Notes under the pieces: model-generated | What the model saw: only the letters and a program-made list of their open reading frames with translations | Database searches by the model: none | Told to the model about the DNA's origin: nothing | Assembly (NCBI GenBank): GCA_933822405.4 | Contig: CAKOGP040001336.1 | Location: 1 to 28,963 of the forward strand | From: Cylindrotheca closterium | Lineage: Eukaryota > Bacillariophyta > Bacillariophyceae > Bacillariales > Bacillariaceae | Direction of reading: 5' to 3' | DNA: 28,963 bases | Shown here: in pieces, positions 19,607 through 28,963 of the stretch | Layout of the letters: every line of letters starts with the position of its first letter | Position numbering within the stretch: position 1 is the first letter of the stretch | Made by a program: the position numbers and the translations under genes

Positions 19607-20174
19607 ATAGGGGCTTATAATAACCTGTGTTTCAAAGATTCTTACGACTGTTACAAAATCTTTCCAATCGTTCCTGTCTTCCTTTTGCAAACATCCACGA
19701 AAAAAAATGGATTATATCAAGAATCAGGAGGCGCCGAGGTTCAATTTTATCCTTCAGCCAAGGTGAGGATGTATCCAATGCCTAACAAGGAAGACCGTGA
19801 AGCGGCCTGGTACAGCCGTGAAGACTTCAGACCTTCCGAAAGTTGGGCATTCTAAATTTGAAAGCCGAACAGGAGAAAATGTCGATTACCACGACCATGG
19901 GCATACGTATAGGATAATGCTTCAAGATTCTCGATTATATTGTGTCCTCAAAGAGCAAAATCGCCAGTATGAAGAAGGGATCAATGATCTGGAGGCGATC
20001 GCAATGTCATGCCAACATATATGGCAGGAAAGCTCTATCGAAGCCCAAGAGGAAGGACAAAGAACTCACGAACAGAAATTGTGTTTCTCAGGCTTAGTAT
20101 TGGTACAAATGATAAGAGAGCCGTCGTTCCAGAGCATGCAACTGCGATTGCAAGGAGGAACGCCACAAGATTAG
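19607..20174 (+). pseudogene. Decayed copy of a diatom-expanded family (WYS...ED type)
   Basis: The first frame, open from 19607 to the stop at 19853-19855, reads VQFYPSAKVRMYPMPNKED followed by REAAWYSREDF. The second frame (ending at 20174) reads YCVLKEQNRQYEEGINDLE, then AIAMSCQHIW. The succession V-x-F-x5-V, then A-W-Y-S-x-E-D-F, then A/C-V-L-x-E-Q-x-x-Q-x-x-x-G-I-x-D-x-E-A-I-A matches a family of unnamed proteins that I recall as repeated many times in diatom genomes. The two halves lie in different frames, and the first ends in closely spaced stops, so this looks like a pseudogene. An unrecognised intron is the alternative. No function is known to me for the family. The match is from memory of the pattern, not from a search. 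Confidence 0.45.
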
Positions 20175-22735
20175 CAATTGCTGCATGAGTACATTCAACA
20201 ATGCTATTGTTATTCTATTGGGACTATTCTTCTCATGATGGGCACGAGAGGTAAACCGCATTCAGCGACGCACTACTGAAAACTATAAAAAGAACGATCA
20301 TTGTAAGCCAACAGCTACAAGCACAGCCAGCGCACAAGTTTTCGGTAGAAGAAAATCAATTTTCTGCATTCAACTAGGACTACACAGATATAGTATTATA
20401 CCTATTACTCTTTTTATTTGCCTTCATATTTCAATTTGACTTGGATGCATGTCGGTGTCATTGCGCCCTTCCAAAGCCTGTTTTCTGTGATGGAGTGAAA
20501 ATCCATCCGAAACGGATCATTATTGTGCGGCGGAGATATTACTGCACTTCTTTCGTTTATTTCCGTTCCCCGCCTTTTTTATATACAAAGTTGCCGGTCT
20601 TCTTTTCCCACGTGTCCCAAAAAGGTATTGCATAACTCTACGCTCTGGTGGGCCAACACCATATGATTCCTATGTAAAAATTTTGTTTCCACAAAGGCTT
20701 GCGGAAAAGTATATACCTCTCCGGGTCCCTTGATATATACGATGCGATTTCAAGTCAGGCTCAATTTTGGCACGTAGAAATCGTACCGTTTTCGCGTAGA
20801 CCAGAATACTGGCCTGGTTGAGAATATTGGAAAATACACGTTCCTCAAAAGACACCAGATTGCCCACAACAAACGAAAACATCACCGTCGATGGATACAA
20901 AACAAACGAGAGAAATGAAAGGAAATGAAAGAAGAGCAAAGGTGCTGATGTAAATGTAAGTTTTAGATGGCAACATCTCGGACTTCGTGTGGAATTTTCT
21001 CAAACATGGCTCCTGCAAAACCTGTACGGGTTGGACTGGTGACATCGGCATCGCTTTCGTCAAACCACCCTCTCTGAAAGGAACACCTTCCATGGACGGG
21101 GATACCAATAGACTTGCAACGGTGCCCTCCCGATCCTTCAAGTGCCACCGATTCACCTTTGCTTCCAGCACATTCACATTTGCCCACTCTTGGTGGCGTT
21201 TGATATGGCTGGAATGAATCCTCTTGTGTTATTGTCACACATATCAATCAGCCACTGGACGTATCTGGACGAGGTCTCCGCATCCTGGGCACTACAGAGC
21301 AACCAGTTCATTGTAATCTGGCGCCATAATGAGGACAAAGGACCGCAAGGAGTATTATGTTGGCGCTCTTTTGTGAAGAACATACTGGATGGCGTATCTT
21401 CCAGATTCGACACCACTTCTTCATCACCTGAATCAACAATCAACATTGTTCTGCGCTGGCTGGTCCATGGGGTTATCGGTAATTTGATTCGATGTCTGTC
21501 GTTTCTGCTGAGAAGATCACTGCAGCAGGCGCTTATTGCTGTTGGTCTAGATTGCGGGTATGTTGTCAAACCGATGAATGTTTGACATCTCGCCTTTTAC
21601 CATGACCCATTGGACCCAGCAGAGATACCCAGAAGAGATGTGAAAGAAAGCTTCTGATCATAAATCCAGAATTGGACTGAGGACAGAATACTAGTAGCGG
21701 CTTCTGTCACGACAATAAGCAGGGATGTGCTGGAGCGGCAATCATACCGTTGTTCGAGTTTTGTTGCTCCTAGAATGAATGGCTTCATAGCCGAAGGACT
21801 CTATATTATAATGTAGCATATTAATTGATTGTAAACCGTTTACTATAAACGCAACTAGCAGTTTTTAATGATCCATGTCGGCCCTTCCTATAGAAGCAAC
21901 CTCGAGGACGATAACCAAAATATCCATTTCCCCCCTTCTAGCCGGCGTATTCTCTCCTTGAAGTATCGGGTCGACAGCCGTCTTGGTGTATTTTGGAATC
22001 CTACATGTCAACCAATGGAGGGCCTCGTGCACTACTTCACGCCCAAACAACGAAAAATAGAAAAACATCACAATCATCATGATTTCTATCAAACTATTTT
22101 AGGTCTTTCCAAGATATGCCTGGGCATTGTTACTTCATCTCATTCACCATACTGGAAGGATAGTTTTCATCGCCGTCTCATTGCCAGGGTGGGGCGTTGA
22201 AGGATGTGCCATGTAGGCCCTTGCCAGAATCATCGCCTATTTTGGGAAGAACTTCCTCTTCCTTTTGCCTTGATGTAGCTCGAAAAGGAGTCGAAGAGGA
22301 TGTGCCCCAAGGTCCTGTCACCGTGCACAATAGATGGTATCGATTGAGGCATCGTGATTCTTCCAGAGGCTGTACGTCCCTGAGCTGGCTGGGTGCCTCC
22401 CGTGTATGGCTCCTCTCATCAGCGTTCTTGGAGTGAAATACACTGCATTATTTTAGATGAAACATCAAACGATATCCAGTGACTTCTACCCACGATAAAG
22501 TATGTTCATGCAGTGAGAGGACGTACAGACGTTACCGTTTCTGGGGGTATATACGTTTCCGCCGGTCAACAAGGATGCTTCCAATCCCGGTTCATCATTC
22601 GTTGCGGTAATATACGTAGTTTCACAACAAGGTTTTGCGTTTTGCTGTAATAGTTATTTCACAATTGGAACCATAGAGTTCTTGATACCTAGAAATTGAT
22701 GATTCTAAAAGCAGAATAAGGAATAGAACACGAGC
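20175..22735. other. Spacer with ambiguous short frames
   Basis: Between 20.95 and 21.6 kb, open frames of 76-147 codons exist on both strands over the same DNA (for example 21142-21585 on plus and 21174-21569 on minus). Neither shows a known motif or can be preferred. A smaller pair lies at 21868-22436. There may be a small unknown gene or a decayed one here, but the sequence does not decide it. Confidence 0.4.
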
Positions 22736-24496
22736 ATGAGCACACCAGTTGCAATCTCAAGAAAATCATCATCATGTTTTTGCGGATACAACTCATCCCC
22801 AAGCGGAAGCAACCGCAAAAGAATAAGACTCCCCGGGGTTTCCAATTATGAAGACATGCTGATGGAAGGCATGAAGAATCTCTCTTTCGATCAGATTCAG
22901 CGTGAGCAAGAATTGCTTCATGGAGTTGCTAATGAAGTTGACCTGAATGAAAATACGATCAACGACCTGCTTCTTGGGTTAGAGACACATCTTAATCTCA
23001 TGAAGGAAGGAACTGCGTACGAAGCAGCGGAAAGGCAAGACCCATCTTATGTTTCCAATCGGGAACTTCAGTTGGCTTTCTTACGAGCGAGTCATTTTGA
23101 ACCAAAAGCTTCGGCTGAGAAACTGATGAACTTCTTTAGATACAAACAAGGCCTCTTTGGTGCAGAAAGCTTGGTTCGGGACATCACTGTACAAGATTTG
23201 GACCAAGATGACCTATCCTGTTTGTTGGAAGGCTATTTTCAATACTCCCCATTTCGTGATCGATCAGGACGAATGATCCATTTGGAGTTCCCCGGCGTTC
23301 GATCCAAGACAGCTGTCCGCACAGAGTTGCGAGCCAGATTTTACATGTCAGCAAACAGTGTTGAAACAATGGTAGACATCAGCAAAGGAACTGTCATCGT
23401 ATCTTATATGGTGGAACAGTATAAAGATCATTTGAAAGGGGCGGGGTTCCTCGAAGCACTTAACTTGTTCCAGAAAGGTCTCCCCATAAGGATTGACGGA
23501 TTACACATATGTTATAGCAATCCAATAGAATGCATGGTAACCAGGACGTGCATTTCAATACTGCCGCATCGTGAACGCGTCAAATCGCGTGTACACTTGG
23601 GATCCCACACAGAATGTCAATATTTACTCGCAAGCTATGGCATAACCAGAGGAGCTCTTCCTCTGAAGGGACTCGAAAGTGAGATGGATTTGAACCATCA
23701 TAATGCTTGGTTTCAGAGACGAATCCTTCGAGAGAAAGAGCAACGGCAACATGTATCATTCCCAAATCCTTCTTCTGGTTCACCTGCAACGCCCCAACAT
23801 AACCTACCCAGCCATGACACCGCATCTGGCCCGAACAGCGGCAATGAAAATGATGTCTTGTCCTTGGGTCAGAGAGTCAAAACTTTAGGAAACGAACGGC
23901 TGCTTTCGTTGGCGCTCATTTACGCCACAGCGTACGCGAATGGAAGTATTTCCAATCGACGGACCATTGTATCTGCAATCATCGATGAAGTCCACAGGCA
24001 TGGAGGTAGATTTCTAAAGCCAGACCCTCAATCTGTTTCGCAAGCAGATTCATTGTCGTCACAGGATGAAGGGAGGATCACATGGGTGGAACTATCGCAA
24101 GATGAACAACGGGCCAAGGTCACGCAGCTCTTTCGCAATTTGCGTCGTCGACGCTCTCGAACGTGCATCAGTCTTTCAAATACACCAACATTATCAAGGC
24201 CTCCGATAATTTTAGAACATATTGGCCCAAACGATGTCTTGTTTGGGCAACGGTCCGATAATCCAGGGAACCAACGACTACGAGAGATAGTTGCGGGGCT
24301 ATCCGACGAATACAGCCGCACCGATCGCGGCAAGAAAAAGAATACAGTATCGCAATTGATCAAACATATTCAAAAGAGGGGGGGTCGTTTTTTAAAGCCC
24401 TCTGCTAATCATGATGGAAGATGGGAGGTGGCATCCGATGAAGCGGCCCATGAGAAGGTGTCCAAACAATTTCGTAATATGCGACGATTGCGATGA
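22736..24496 (+). CDS. CRAL-TRIO plus two DUF6824 domains, copy 1
   Basis: A single-exon protein of 586 residues. Residues 1-30 are a Ser/Cys/Arg-rich head (SSSCFCG). Residues 108-140 (RELQLAFLRASHFEPK) resemble the CRAL-TRIO N-terminal helices. Residues 145-330 form a Sec14/CRAL-TRIO-like domain, with LVRDITVQDLDQDDL, FRDRSGRMIHLEF, LPIRIDGLHICYSNP and VHLGSHTECQYLLASYG. A linker follows, then two DUF6824 repeats: 372-472 (NDVLSLGQRV, HGGRFLKPD, WVELSQDEQRAKVTQLFRN) and 498-584 (NDVLFGQRSDNPGN, RGGRFLKP, GRWEVASDEA, KVSKQFRN). CRAL-TRIO domains bind hydrophobic ligands. DUF6824 is a domain of unknown function, very common in diatoms, with a basic C-terminal helix. No signal peptide or membrane segment is seen. 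A function joining lipid sensing to nuclear action is a guess. The start ATG aligns with that of the downstream paralogue. Confidence 0.88.
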   Translation: MSTPVAISRKSSSCFCGYNSSPSGSNRKRIRLPGVSNYEDMLMEGMKNLSFDQIQREQELLHGVANEVDLNENTINDLLLGLETHLNLMKEGTAYEAAERQDPSYVSNRELQLAFLRASHFEPKASAEKLMNFFRYKQGLFGAESLVRDITVQDLDQDDLSCLLEGYFQYSPFRDRSGRMIHLEFPGVRSKTAVRTELRARFYMSANSVETMVDISKGTVIVSYMVEQYKDHLKGAGFLEALNLFQKGLPIRIDGLHICYSNPIECMVTRTCISILPHRERVKSRVHLGSHTECQYLLASYGITRGALPLKGLESEMDLNHHNAWFQRRILREKEQRQHVSFPNPSSGSPATPQHNLPSHDTASGPNSGNENDVLSLGQRVKTLGNERLLSLALIYATAYANGSISNRRTIVSAIIDEVHRHGGRFLKPDPQSVSQADSLSSQDEGRITWVELSQDEQRAKVTQLFRNLRRRRSRTCISLSNTPTLSRPPIILEHIGPNDVLFGQRSDNPGNQRLREIVAGLSDEYSRTDRGKKKNTVSQLIKHIQKRGGRFLKPSANHDGRWEVASDEAAHEKVSKQFRNMRRLR

Positions 24497-24552
24497 GAAA
24501 ATCATCATGTGTGATGATCTATTATTCTACGCACAGTGATTCATTCAATTCA

Positions 24553-24591
24553 TTCCTTCCTTCCTTCCTTACTTACTTACTTACTTACTTA
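24553..24591. repeat. TTCC then TTAC microsatellite
   Basis: Tandem TTCC units run directly into about five TTAC units, just 3' of the first paralogue. This is a simple repeat, likely length-variable between strains. Confidence 0.85.
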
Positions 24592-25342
24592 TCTAAAAAG
24601 TAGGCTAGTGTACGTGTTGAACCATAGTTTTGGTCCGCTATTAAAAAAGTGTAGAATAATACAATTTCGCAATTTCAAATCGGTCGAACGCATACATATA
24701 TATTATGTAGCATAAAATGGTTGCCGTTGGCGGGTTGGTAAAAGTGAATGGTTGATTAATTAGTGGAAACGAAATTGAATTTTCATGGGCGGATTGACAA
24801 TCACCACTACTATTGAGTCGCTTCTACTAGGATCCTTCAAATACTATTTTCGAGGGAGGAAGTATGCAAAAGTTCCGCTGAATTTTGCAACAGGAACGAT
24901 TGAAAATGAAATTACCTTCACCTTTTTGTTATGCTTAGACTTTCCTTGTAGAGGCACTATTCCTAGGCATGCTATTACTATACCGGTATACGCGTCTCCC
25001 CCTCCCTTTGTTGTCCCCCCTCATTTGTTCTTTGTACCAGCTGCACTCGTCTGTCATTCTGTCCAAACGGCCTACTCTGAACTCTTGGGACGGTATCATT
25101 CTATTCTTGAAGCCTTTTATTCATTAAATGACTGAACACATACTATACCCGGTATATATGGGTACGAGTACCGGTAAAATTGAACTAATTGGGATTTTCG
25201 TAATTTTCCGATTTCGGAAGAACTTTGCCTACTGCGTCAATCAATCCCACCGCGTTTCTATTGCTAACGAGCTCGCGTCGCACGATGAGATATGAATCGA
25301 TTTCTATTTTTAAAACCAAACCTTCATCATCGCACCAGCACA

Positions 25343-25370
25343 TCAGCATCTCAGCATCTCAGCATCATCC
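25343..25370. repeat. CAGCATCT short tandem repeat
   Basis: CAGCATCT repeats, with variants, about 80-110 bases upstream of the second paralogue's ATG. Confidence 0.6.
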
Positions 25371-25450
25371 CATTAAGAACGCTGCTGACATTACAGTTTC
25401 CTTGAAACCTAGAAGTTAAGACACGGCTGAATTAGAAAAAGGAATAGAGC

Positions 25451-27250
25451 ATGAGCACATCAGTTGAAGCCCCAAGCAAATCATGCCTCTGCGGAATCAA
25501 TTTCCCAGGCGGATTTGGCGTCACCAGTCAATTGAATAGCAGTCGGAAACGAACAGTACCAGGGGTTTCCGATTATGAAGACGTTCTGATGGAAGGCATG
25601 AAGCATCTTACCTTCGATGAGATTCAACATGAACAGGAACTGCTTCATGGAGTTGCTGGTGAAGTTGACTTAAATGAAAACGATCTGCTGGTTGGGCTGG
25701 AGATGCATCTTAATCGTATGAAGAAAGGAACTGCATACGAATCAGCGGAAAGGCAAGACCCATCGTATGTTTCCAATCGGGAACTTCAGTTGGCTTTCTT
25801 ACGAGCGAGCCATTTTAAACCAAAAGATTCAGCTGAGAAGCTGATTAACTTTTTCAAACATAAACAAGACCTCTTTGGTGAGGAGAGCTTGGTTCGGGAC
25901 ATCACCGCACAAGATTTGGACCAAGATGACCTATCCTGTTTGTTGGAAGGCTTCTTCCAGTTCTGCCCATTTCGGGATCGATCAGGACGAATGATTCATT
26001 TGGAGTTTCCCGGCATTCGATCCAAGACAACTGTCCGTACAGAGATGCGAGCTAGATTTTACGCTTCCGCAAACAGTGTTGAAACAATGGTTGACATTAG
26101 CAAAGGCGCCGTCGTTGTAAGCTATCTTGTGGAACAGTATAAAGACCATTTGAAGGGGGCGGGGTTCGCAGAAACAACAAACTTGTACCACAACGTTGTT
26201 CCTATGAAAATTGATGGGTTTCATCTATGTTTCAGCAATTCCATTGAATGCTTGGTGCTCAAGGCATGCATTGCAATGCTGCCATATGAGGAGCGCGTCA
26301 AATCTCGTGTACACTTGGGGTCTCATACAGAATGTCAATATTTGCTTGCAAGCTACGGTATAACCAGAGGAGCGCTGCCTTTGACGGGCCTTGAGAGTGA
26401 GATGGATTTGAATCATCATAATGCTTGGTTTCAGAGACGAATTCTTCGAGAGAAAGAGCAACGGCAGCAAGCATCATTGCGGATTCCTTCTACCAATGCT
26501 TCTATAACGCACCAACATAACCCATCCTGTCATGACGCCACATCAGGACCGAACAGCGGCAATGAAAACGATGTCTTGTCCTTGGGTCAGAGAGTCAAAG
26601 GTGTGGGCAACGAACGGCTGCATTCCTTGGCGCTCATTTATGCCACAGCGTACGCGAATGGAAGTATTTCCAATCGACGGACCATTGTATCTGGAATCAT
26701 CGATGAAGTCCACAGGCATGGAGGTAGATTCCTAAAACCAGACCCTCAATCTGTTTCGAAAGCAGATTCCATGTCATCAGAGGATGAAATGAGAAACATC
26801 CAATGGGTGGAACTATCGCCAGATGAACAACGTGTCAAGATCACACAGCTCTTCCGCAATTTGCGTCGTCGTCGATCTCGACCAAGCACAAGCAGTGCTT
26901 CCATTGCAGGGCTCCCCCCCTTTGCAGCAGCAGCAGGAGCATCGTCATCAAAGCAGGTTGTAGTCGTAGATCAGATCGGGCCAAACGATGTCTTGTTTGG
27001 GCAACGGCCGGACAATCCAGGTAACCAACGACTACGAGAGCTTGTTATTGCATTATCAGACGAGTATAACCGCACTGATCGTGGAGAGAAAAAGAATACA
27101 GTATCTCAATTGGTAGAACGCATCCAAAAGAATGGTGGTCGCTTTCTGAAGCCCTCCGCTGATCATGTTGGACGATGGGAGGTGGTGTCTGACGAAGCGG
27201 CCCGTGAGAAGGTGTCGAAGCAATTTCGCAATGTTCGAAGAATGCGATGA
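25451..27250 (+). CDS. CRAL-TRIO plus two DUF6824 domains, copy 2
   Basis: A 599-residue paralogue of the gene ending 954 bp upstream, same strand, same domain order and no intron. The CRAL-TRIO-like part is at about 110-330 (FRDRSGRMIHLEFPG, VPMKIDGFHLCFSNS, VHLGSHTECQYLLASYG). The first DUF6824 begins at NDVLSLGQRVKGVGNERL, and the second at NDVLFGQRPDNPGN and ends at KQFRNVRRMR. The linker between the two DUF6824 units is longer here, with an alanine/serine-rich stretch (FAAAAGASSSK). Similarity to copy 1 is patchy. Segments such as 25767-25811 and the DUF6824-1 core are almost identical at the DNA level, while the ligand-facing CRAL-TRIO segment around 26205-26290 has diverged. That suggests a shared scaffold with a changed binding pocket, or gene conversion. 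Cellular role unknown; copy-specific ligand preference is inference only. Confidence 0.88.
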   Translation: MSTSVEAPSKSCLCGINFPGGFGVTSQLNSSRKRTVPGVSDYEDVLMEGMKHLTFDEIQHEQELLHGVAGEVDLNENDLLVGLEMHLNRMKKGTAYESAERQDPSYVSNRELQLAFLRASHFKPKDSAEKLINFFKHKQDLFGEESLVRDITAQDLDQDDLSCLLEGFFQFCPFRDRSGRMIHLEFPGIRSKTTVRTEMRARFYASANSVETMVDISKGAVVVSYLVEQYKDHLKGAGFAETTNLYHNVVPMKIDGFHLCFSNSIECLVLKACIAMLPYEERVKSRVHLGSHTECQYLLASYGITRGALPLTGLESEMDLNHHNAWFQRRILREKEQRQQASLRIPSTNASITHQHNPSCHDATSGPNSGNENDVLSLGQRVKGVGNERLHSLALIYATAYANGSISNRRTIVSGIIDEVHRHGGRFLKPDPQSVSKADSMSSEDEMRNIQWVELSPDEQRVKITQLFRNLRRRRSRPSTSSASIAGLPPFAAAAGASSSKQVVVVDQIGPNDVLFGQRPDNPGNQRLRELVIALSDEYNRTDRGEKKNTVSQLVERIQKNGGRFLKPSADHVGRWEVVSDEAAREKVSKQFRNVRRMR

Positions 27251-27544
27251 GGCGCGTATGGAGAATGGGGAAAGATCTCGCGCCTTTTTTATTTGCACTG
27301 ACCAAATGGTGGAAATCGGCCATCATCATTACTGTATCAATATGAATATTATCCCTCACCTCTGCGATACATTATTATTGTAAATACTGTTCGCAAGGTG
27401 CTTGCTAAGAACCTACAAACAATAACCTCTAGGATATACCTAGATCTTATTTTCGCATTCCTGTTATTATTACAGTACCTATTGTACTGTTCCTATTCCC
27501 TATACGGTGTACTGTAGTTTATCACCATGATGGATGTCATCATA

Positions 27545-27575
27545 ATATATACATATATATGCATATATATATATA
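27545..27575. repeat. TA-rich microsatellite
   Basis: Alternating TA with a few C and G interruptions, able to form self-complementary structures. Confidence 0.8.
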
Positions 27576-27642
27576 ATGAGATTGTGTCCGTTTTCGAATC
27601 GCAGGAAGAACGTAACGATGCTAATAGCTTCTACAAAAGACT

Positions 27643-27665
27643 ATGATGATGATGATGATGATGAT
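27643..27665. repeat. ATG trinucleotide repeat
   Basis: More than seven tandem ATG units in non-coding DNA. Confidence 0.85.
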
Positions 27666-28278
27666 AATGATTTTATATATGTGTTACATTTAGTATTTAG
27701 TAGTACACAATGAATGCCACTCGACGAATGCCTCATCATCTATGATATCTAGCAGGCGATTGGTCTGATTCATTCAATCCTGATAATCATTATTTACTAT
27801 TACCTTTCTAGAAAACGGTAGTACGGTTGGGACAATATACTATATTGGCACCGCAGCAAACGAGAGAGACAGGCATTATTCTCGTCATTATTGCCATTAT
27901 CATCACTTGTTGTTGCTCGATCATGAATATTGTTATCAGGATCAGATACCTTCACCATCATCCTCACCATCCTCACCATCATCATCATCTCCATGTTCCA
28001 ACAAGCAAGTGTAAGTTTCCACCTTATTGGTTTGTTGACGTTTTGATGGCCCAAAGTTTGATGAATGAGTCAACGGCCTGGATGACCCGCCCCCTCCCCG
28101 GAATTAAGACGAATTTGTACAGTAGTATATGGTACGAGTTGTGTTTTTTTGTACCGCCGTAATAAAGGTTTTTTCGTCAAAATACTACGGTAGTACCGTA
28201 TACCCAAATTCCATACAGTAGACTGTATCTGCAAATGATGAACCGTACAGTAGTACCCCATTCTTGACAAATAATGAA

Positions 28279-28331
28279 TCGTTGTTGCCTCATCGTTGTT
28301 GCCTCATCGTTGTTGCCTCATCGTTGTTGCC
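28279..28331. repeat. 14-bp tandem repeat upstream of succinyl-CoA ligase
   Basis: The unit TCGTTGTTGCCTCA is repeated three times exactly, followed by the first 11 bases of a fourth. It lies 370-420 bases before the ATG of the ligase gene, close enough to affect its promoter. Confidence 0.9.
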
Positions 28332-28701
28332 CGCAACAAAAAATTAGACAGTATTTCAGGAGAACGTCCTTCCTTCCCCCCTGTTTTGTCAAAGAAGGAG
28401 AAGGAATGCCTTCTTCCATCCTTCGACGTTTGGGGATGGGGGAGAGACCCTTTTTAGCACATATATTGAACCATGTGTTCATAGAATGCCGTAGAAAAGA
28501 ACTAGAAATGGTAAGCAAACAATCGGAAATAACGCTCCTTTCATATGGAAATGGATGCAAAAGATCAATCCCCCAATCTGTCCCTCCTCTTCCGGCAGAT
28601 TTGGATCTTCTCCTTGTTGTTGTCCAAATCAATTGTCAAGTCCGACAACAATTATTACTGTACTGCATAGGTCTTGACAGATACAAATCACATACACCAC
28701 A

Positions 28702-28963
28702 ATGTTTCACAGATTGGCTGCCCGTTCCCTTCGTTCTGCTTCTGCTTCTGCTAGCAACAGCAGCAGCAAATGCCACAAGGTCAACTTTCAAAGCAAGCGT
28801 TTTTTGAATTTGCACGAATACCAATCCTCGGCCATCATGGAACAAGCCGGCGTCAACGTTCCCTTTGGGATTGCCGCTCACTCCGTGGAAGAAGCTGTCG
28901 CTGCCGCCAATCAAATTGGAGATGAAGAAGTCGTCATCAAGTCTCAGATTCTAGCCGGGGGCC
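28702..28963 (+). CDS. Succinyl-CoA ligase beta subunit, mitochondrial (5' part)
   Basis: It forms, with the alpha subunit, the TCA-cycle enzyme that converts succinyl-CoA to succinate with ATP or GTP formation. The first 87 codons are in the window; the rest lies beyond the edge. Residues 1-33 are rich in Arg, Ser and Ala, with no acidic residue (MFHRLAARSLRSASASAS), as expected of a mitochondrial presequence. The mature protein begins near FLNLHEYQSSAIMEQAGV, the hallmark N-terminus of the ATP-grasp beta subunit. VVIKSQILAGG, which ends the window, is the start of the conserved nucleotide-binding strand. The long low-complexity Ser/Ala tract may vary in length. ADP versus GDP preference cannot be told from this part. 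Confidence 0.93.
   Translation, partial: MFHRLAARSLRSASASASNSSSKCHKVNFQSKRFLNLHEYQSSAIMEQAGVNVPFGIAAHSVEEAVAAANQIGDEEVVIKSQILAGG

Larger units (their letters stand above)
24497..25450. other. Spacer between the two paralogues
   Basis: About 950 bp without a supported gene; the longest frame (24785-25135) has no recognisable content. The last bases before the second ATG (AAGGAATAGAGCATGAGCAC) resemble those before the first (AAGGAATAGAACACGAGCATGAGC), so the duplication included a little of the 5' flank. Confidence 0.6.
27251..28701. other. Microsatellite-rich spacer
   Basis: No gene is supported. Frames across 27800-28160 are translations of CAT/CCT repeats. It contains a TA-rich run (27545-27575), an ATG run (27643-27665), CACCATCCT-like repeats (27955-27990) and a 14-bp tandem repeat (28279-28331). 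The right end must hold the promoter of the succinyl-CoA ligase gene. Confidence 0.6.

Noticed and set aside
21142..21585. 147-codon plus frame and overlapping 131-codon minus frame
   Set aside because: They compete for the same DNA with no known motif in either, so neither can be supported as a gene.
22197..22436. 79-codon plus frame
   Set aside because: Short, no motif, and no clear neighbour or flanking signal.
6211..25175. Recurring ACCGGT palindromes, often as TACCGGTA
   Set aside because: I counted seven ACCGGT sites in 29 kb, which is about what chance gives for a 6-mer. The longer versions are too few to argue for a motif.
27800..28162. Met/Asn/Asp-rich and His-rich frames on both strands
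   Set aside because: They are translations of CAT/CCT-type simple repeats.
28274..28807. 177-codon plus frame running into the ligase gene
   Set aside because: It is in a different phase from the convincing presequence and N-terminus starting at 28702, and it begins inside a tandem repeat.

Overview
The window looks like nuclear DNA of a diatom, probably a pennate one. The reasons are a glutamine synthetase with a signal peptide ending in the diatom plastid-import motif (A-F-A-P), two proteins carrying the stramenopile/diatom-expanded DUF6824 domain, a diatom-type CRAL-TRIO domain, LINE and tyrosine-recombinase retroelements whose wording matches diatom copies, a short GT-AG intron, and gene-poor spacers rich in simple repeats. 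The species cannot be named from the sequence.

Layout. 1-3.69 kb: no supportable gene, one strong hairpin. 3.69-4.43 kb (+): an unrecognised, frameshifted ORF. 4.59-6.33 kb (-): a 5'-truncated, decayed LINE keeping only the RNase H region and C-terminal tail. 6.47-6.58 kb: five copies of a 12-bp palindrome. 7.43-14.82 kb (+): a large tyrosine-recombinase (DIRS/Ngaro-type) retroelement, in the order gag-like, reverse transcriptase, RNase H, tyrosine recombinase. It is broken by frameshifts and in-frame TGA stops and is interrupted by a nested 361-bp element with the full layout of a TRIM (miniature LTR retrotransposon). 14.8-17.3 kb: spacer with two hairpins. 17.28 kb (-): tRNA-Gln(UUG), divergent from plastid glutamine synthetase GSII (17.57-19.04 kb, +, one intron). 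19.6-20.2 kb (+): a decayed copy of a diatom family I know only by pattern. 20.2-22.7 kb: spacer. 22.74-24.50 and 25.45-27.25 kb (+): tandem paralogues, each a CRAL-TRIO lipid-binding-like domain joined to two DUF6824 domains. 27.3-28.7 kb: microsatellite-rich spacer. From 28.70 kb (+): the 5' end of mitochondrial succinyl-CoA ligase beta, cut by the window edge.

The genes do not form an operon-like system. The host genes are nitrogen assimilation (GSII, beside a tRNA-Gln), a TCA-cycle enzyme, and the CRAL-TRIO/DUF6824 pair, whose function is unknown and which is the most novel-looking host content. The left half is a graveyard of nested retroelements. All calls rest on reading the translations and on recalled family patterns; no database search was possible.
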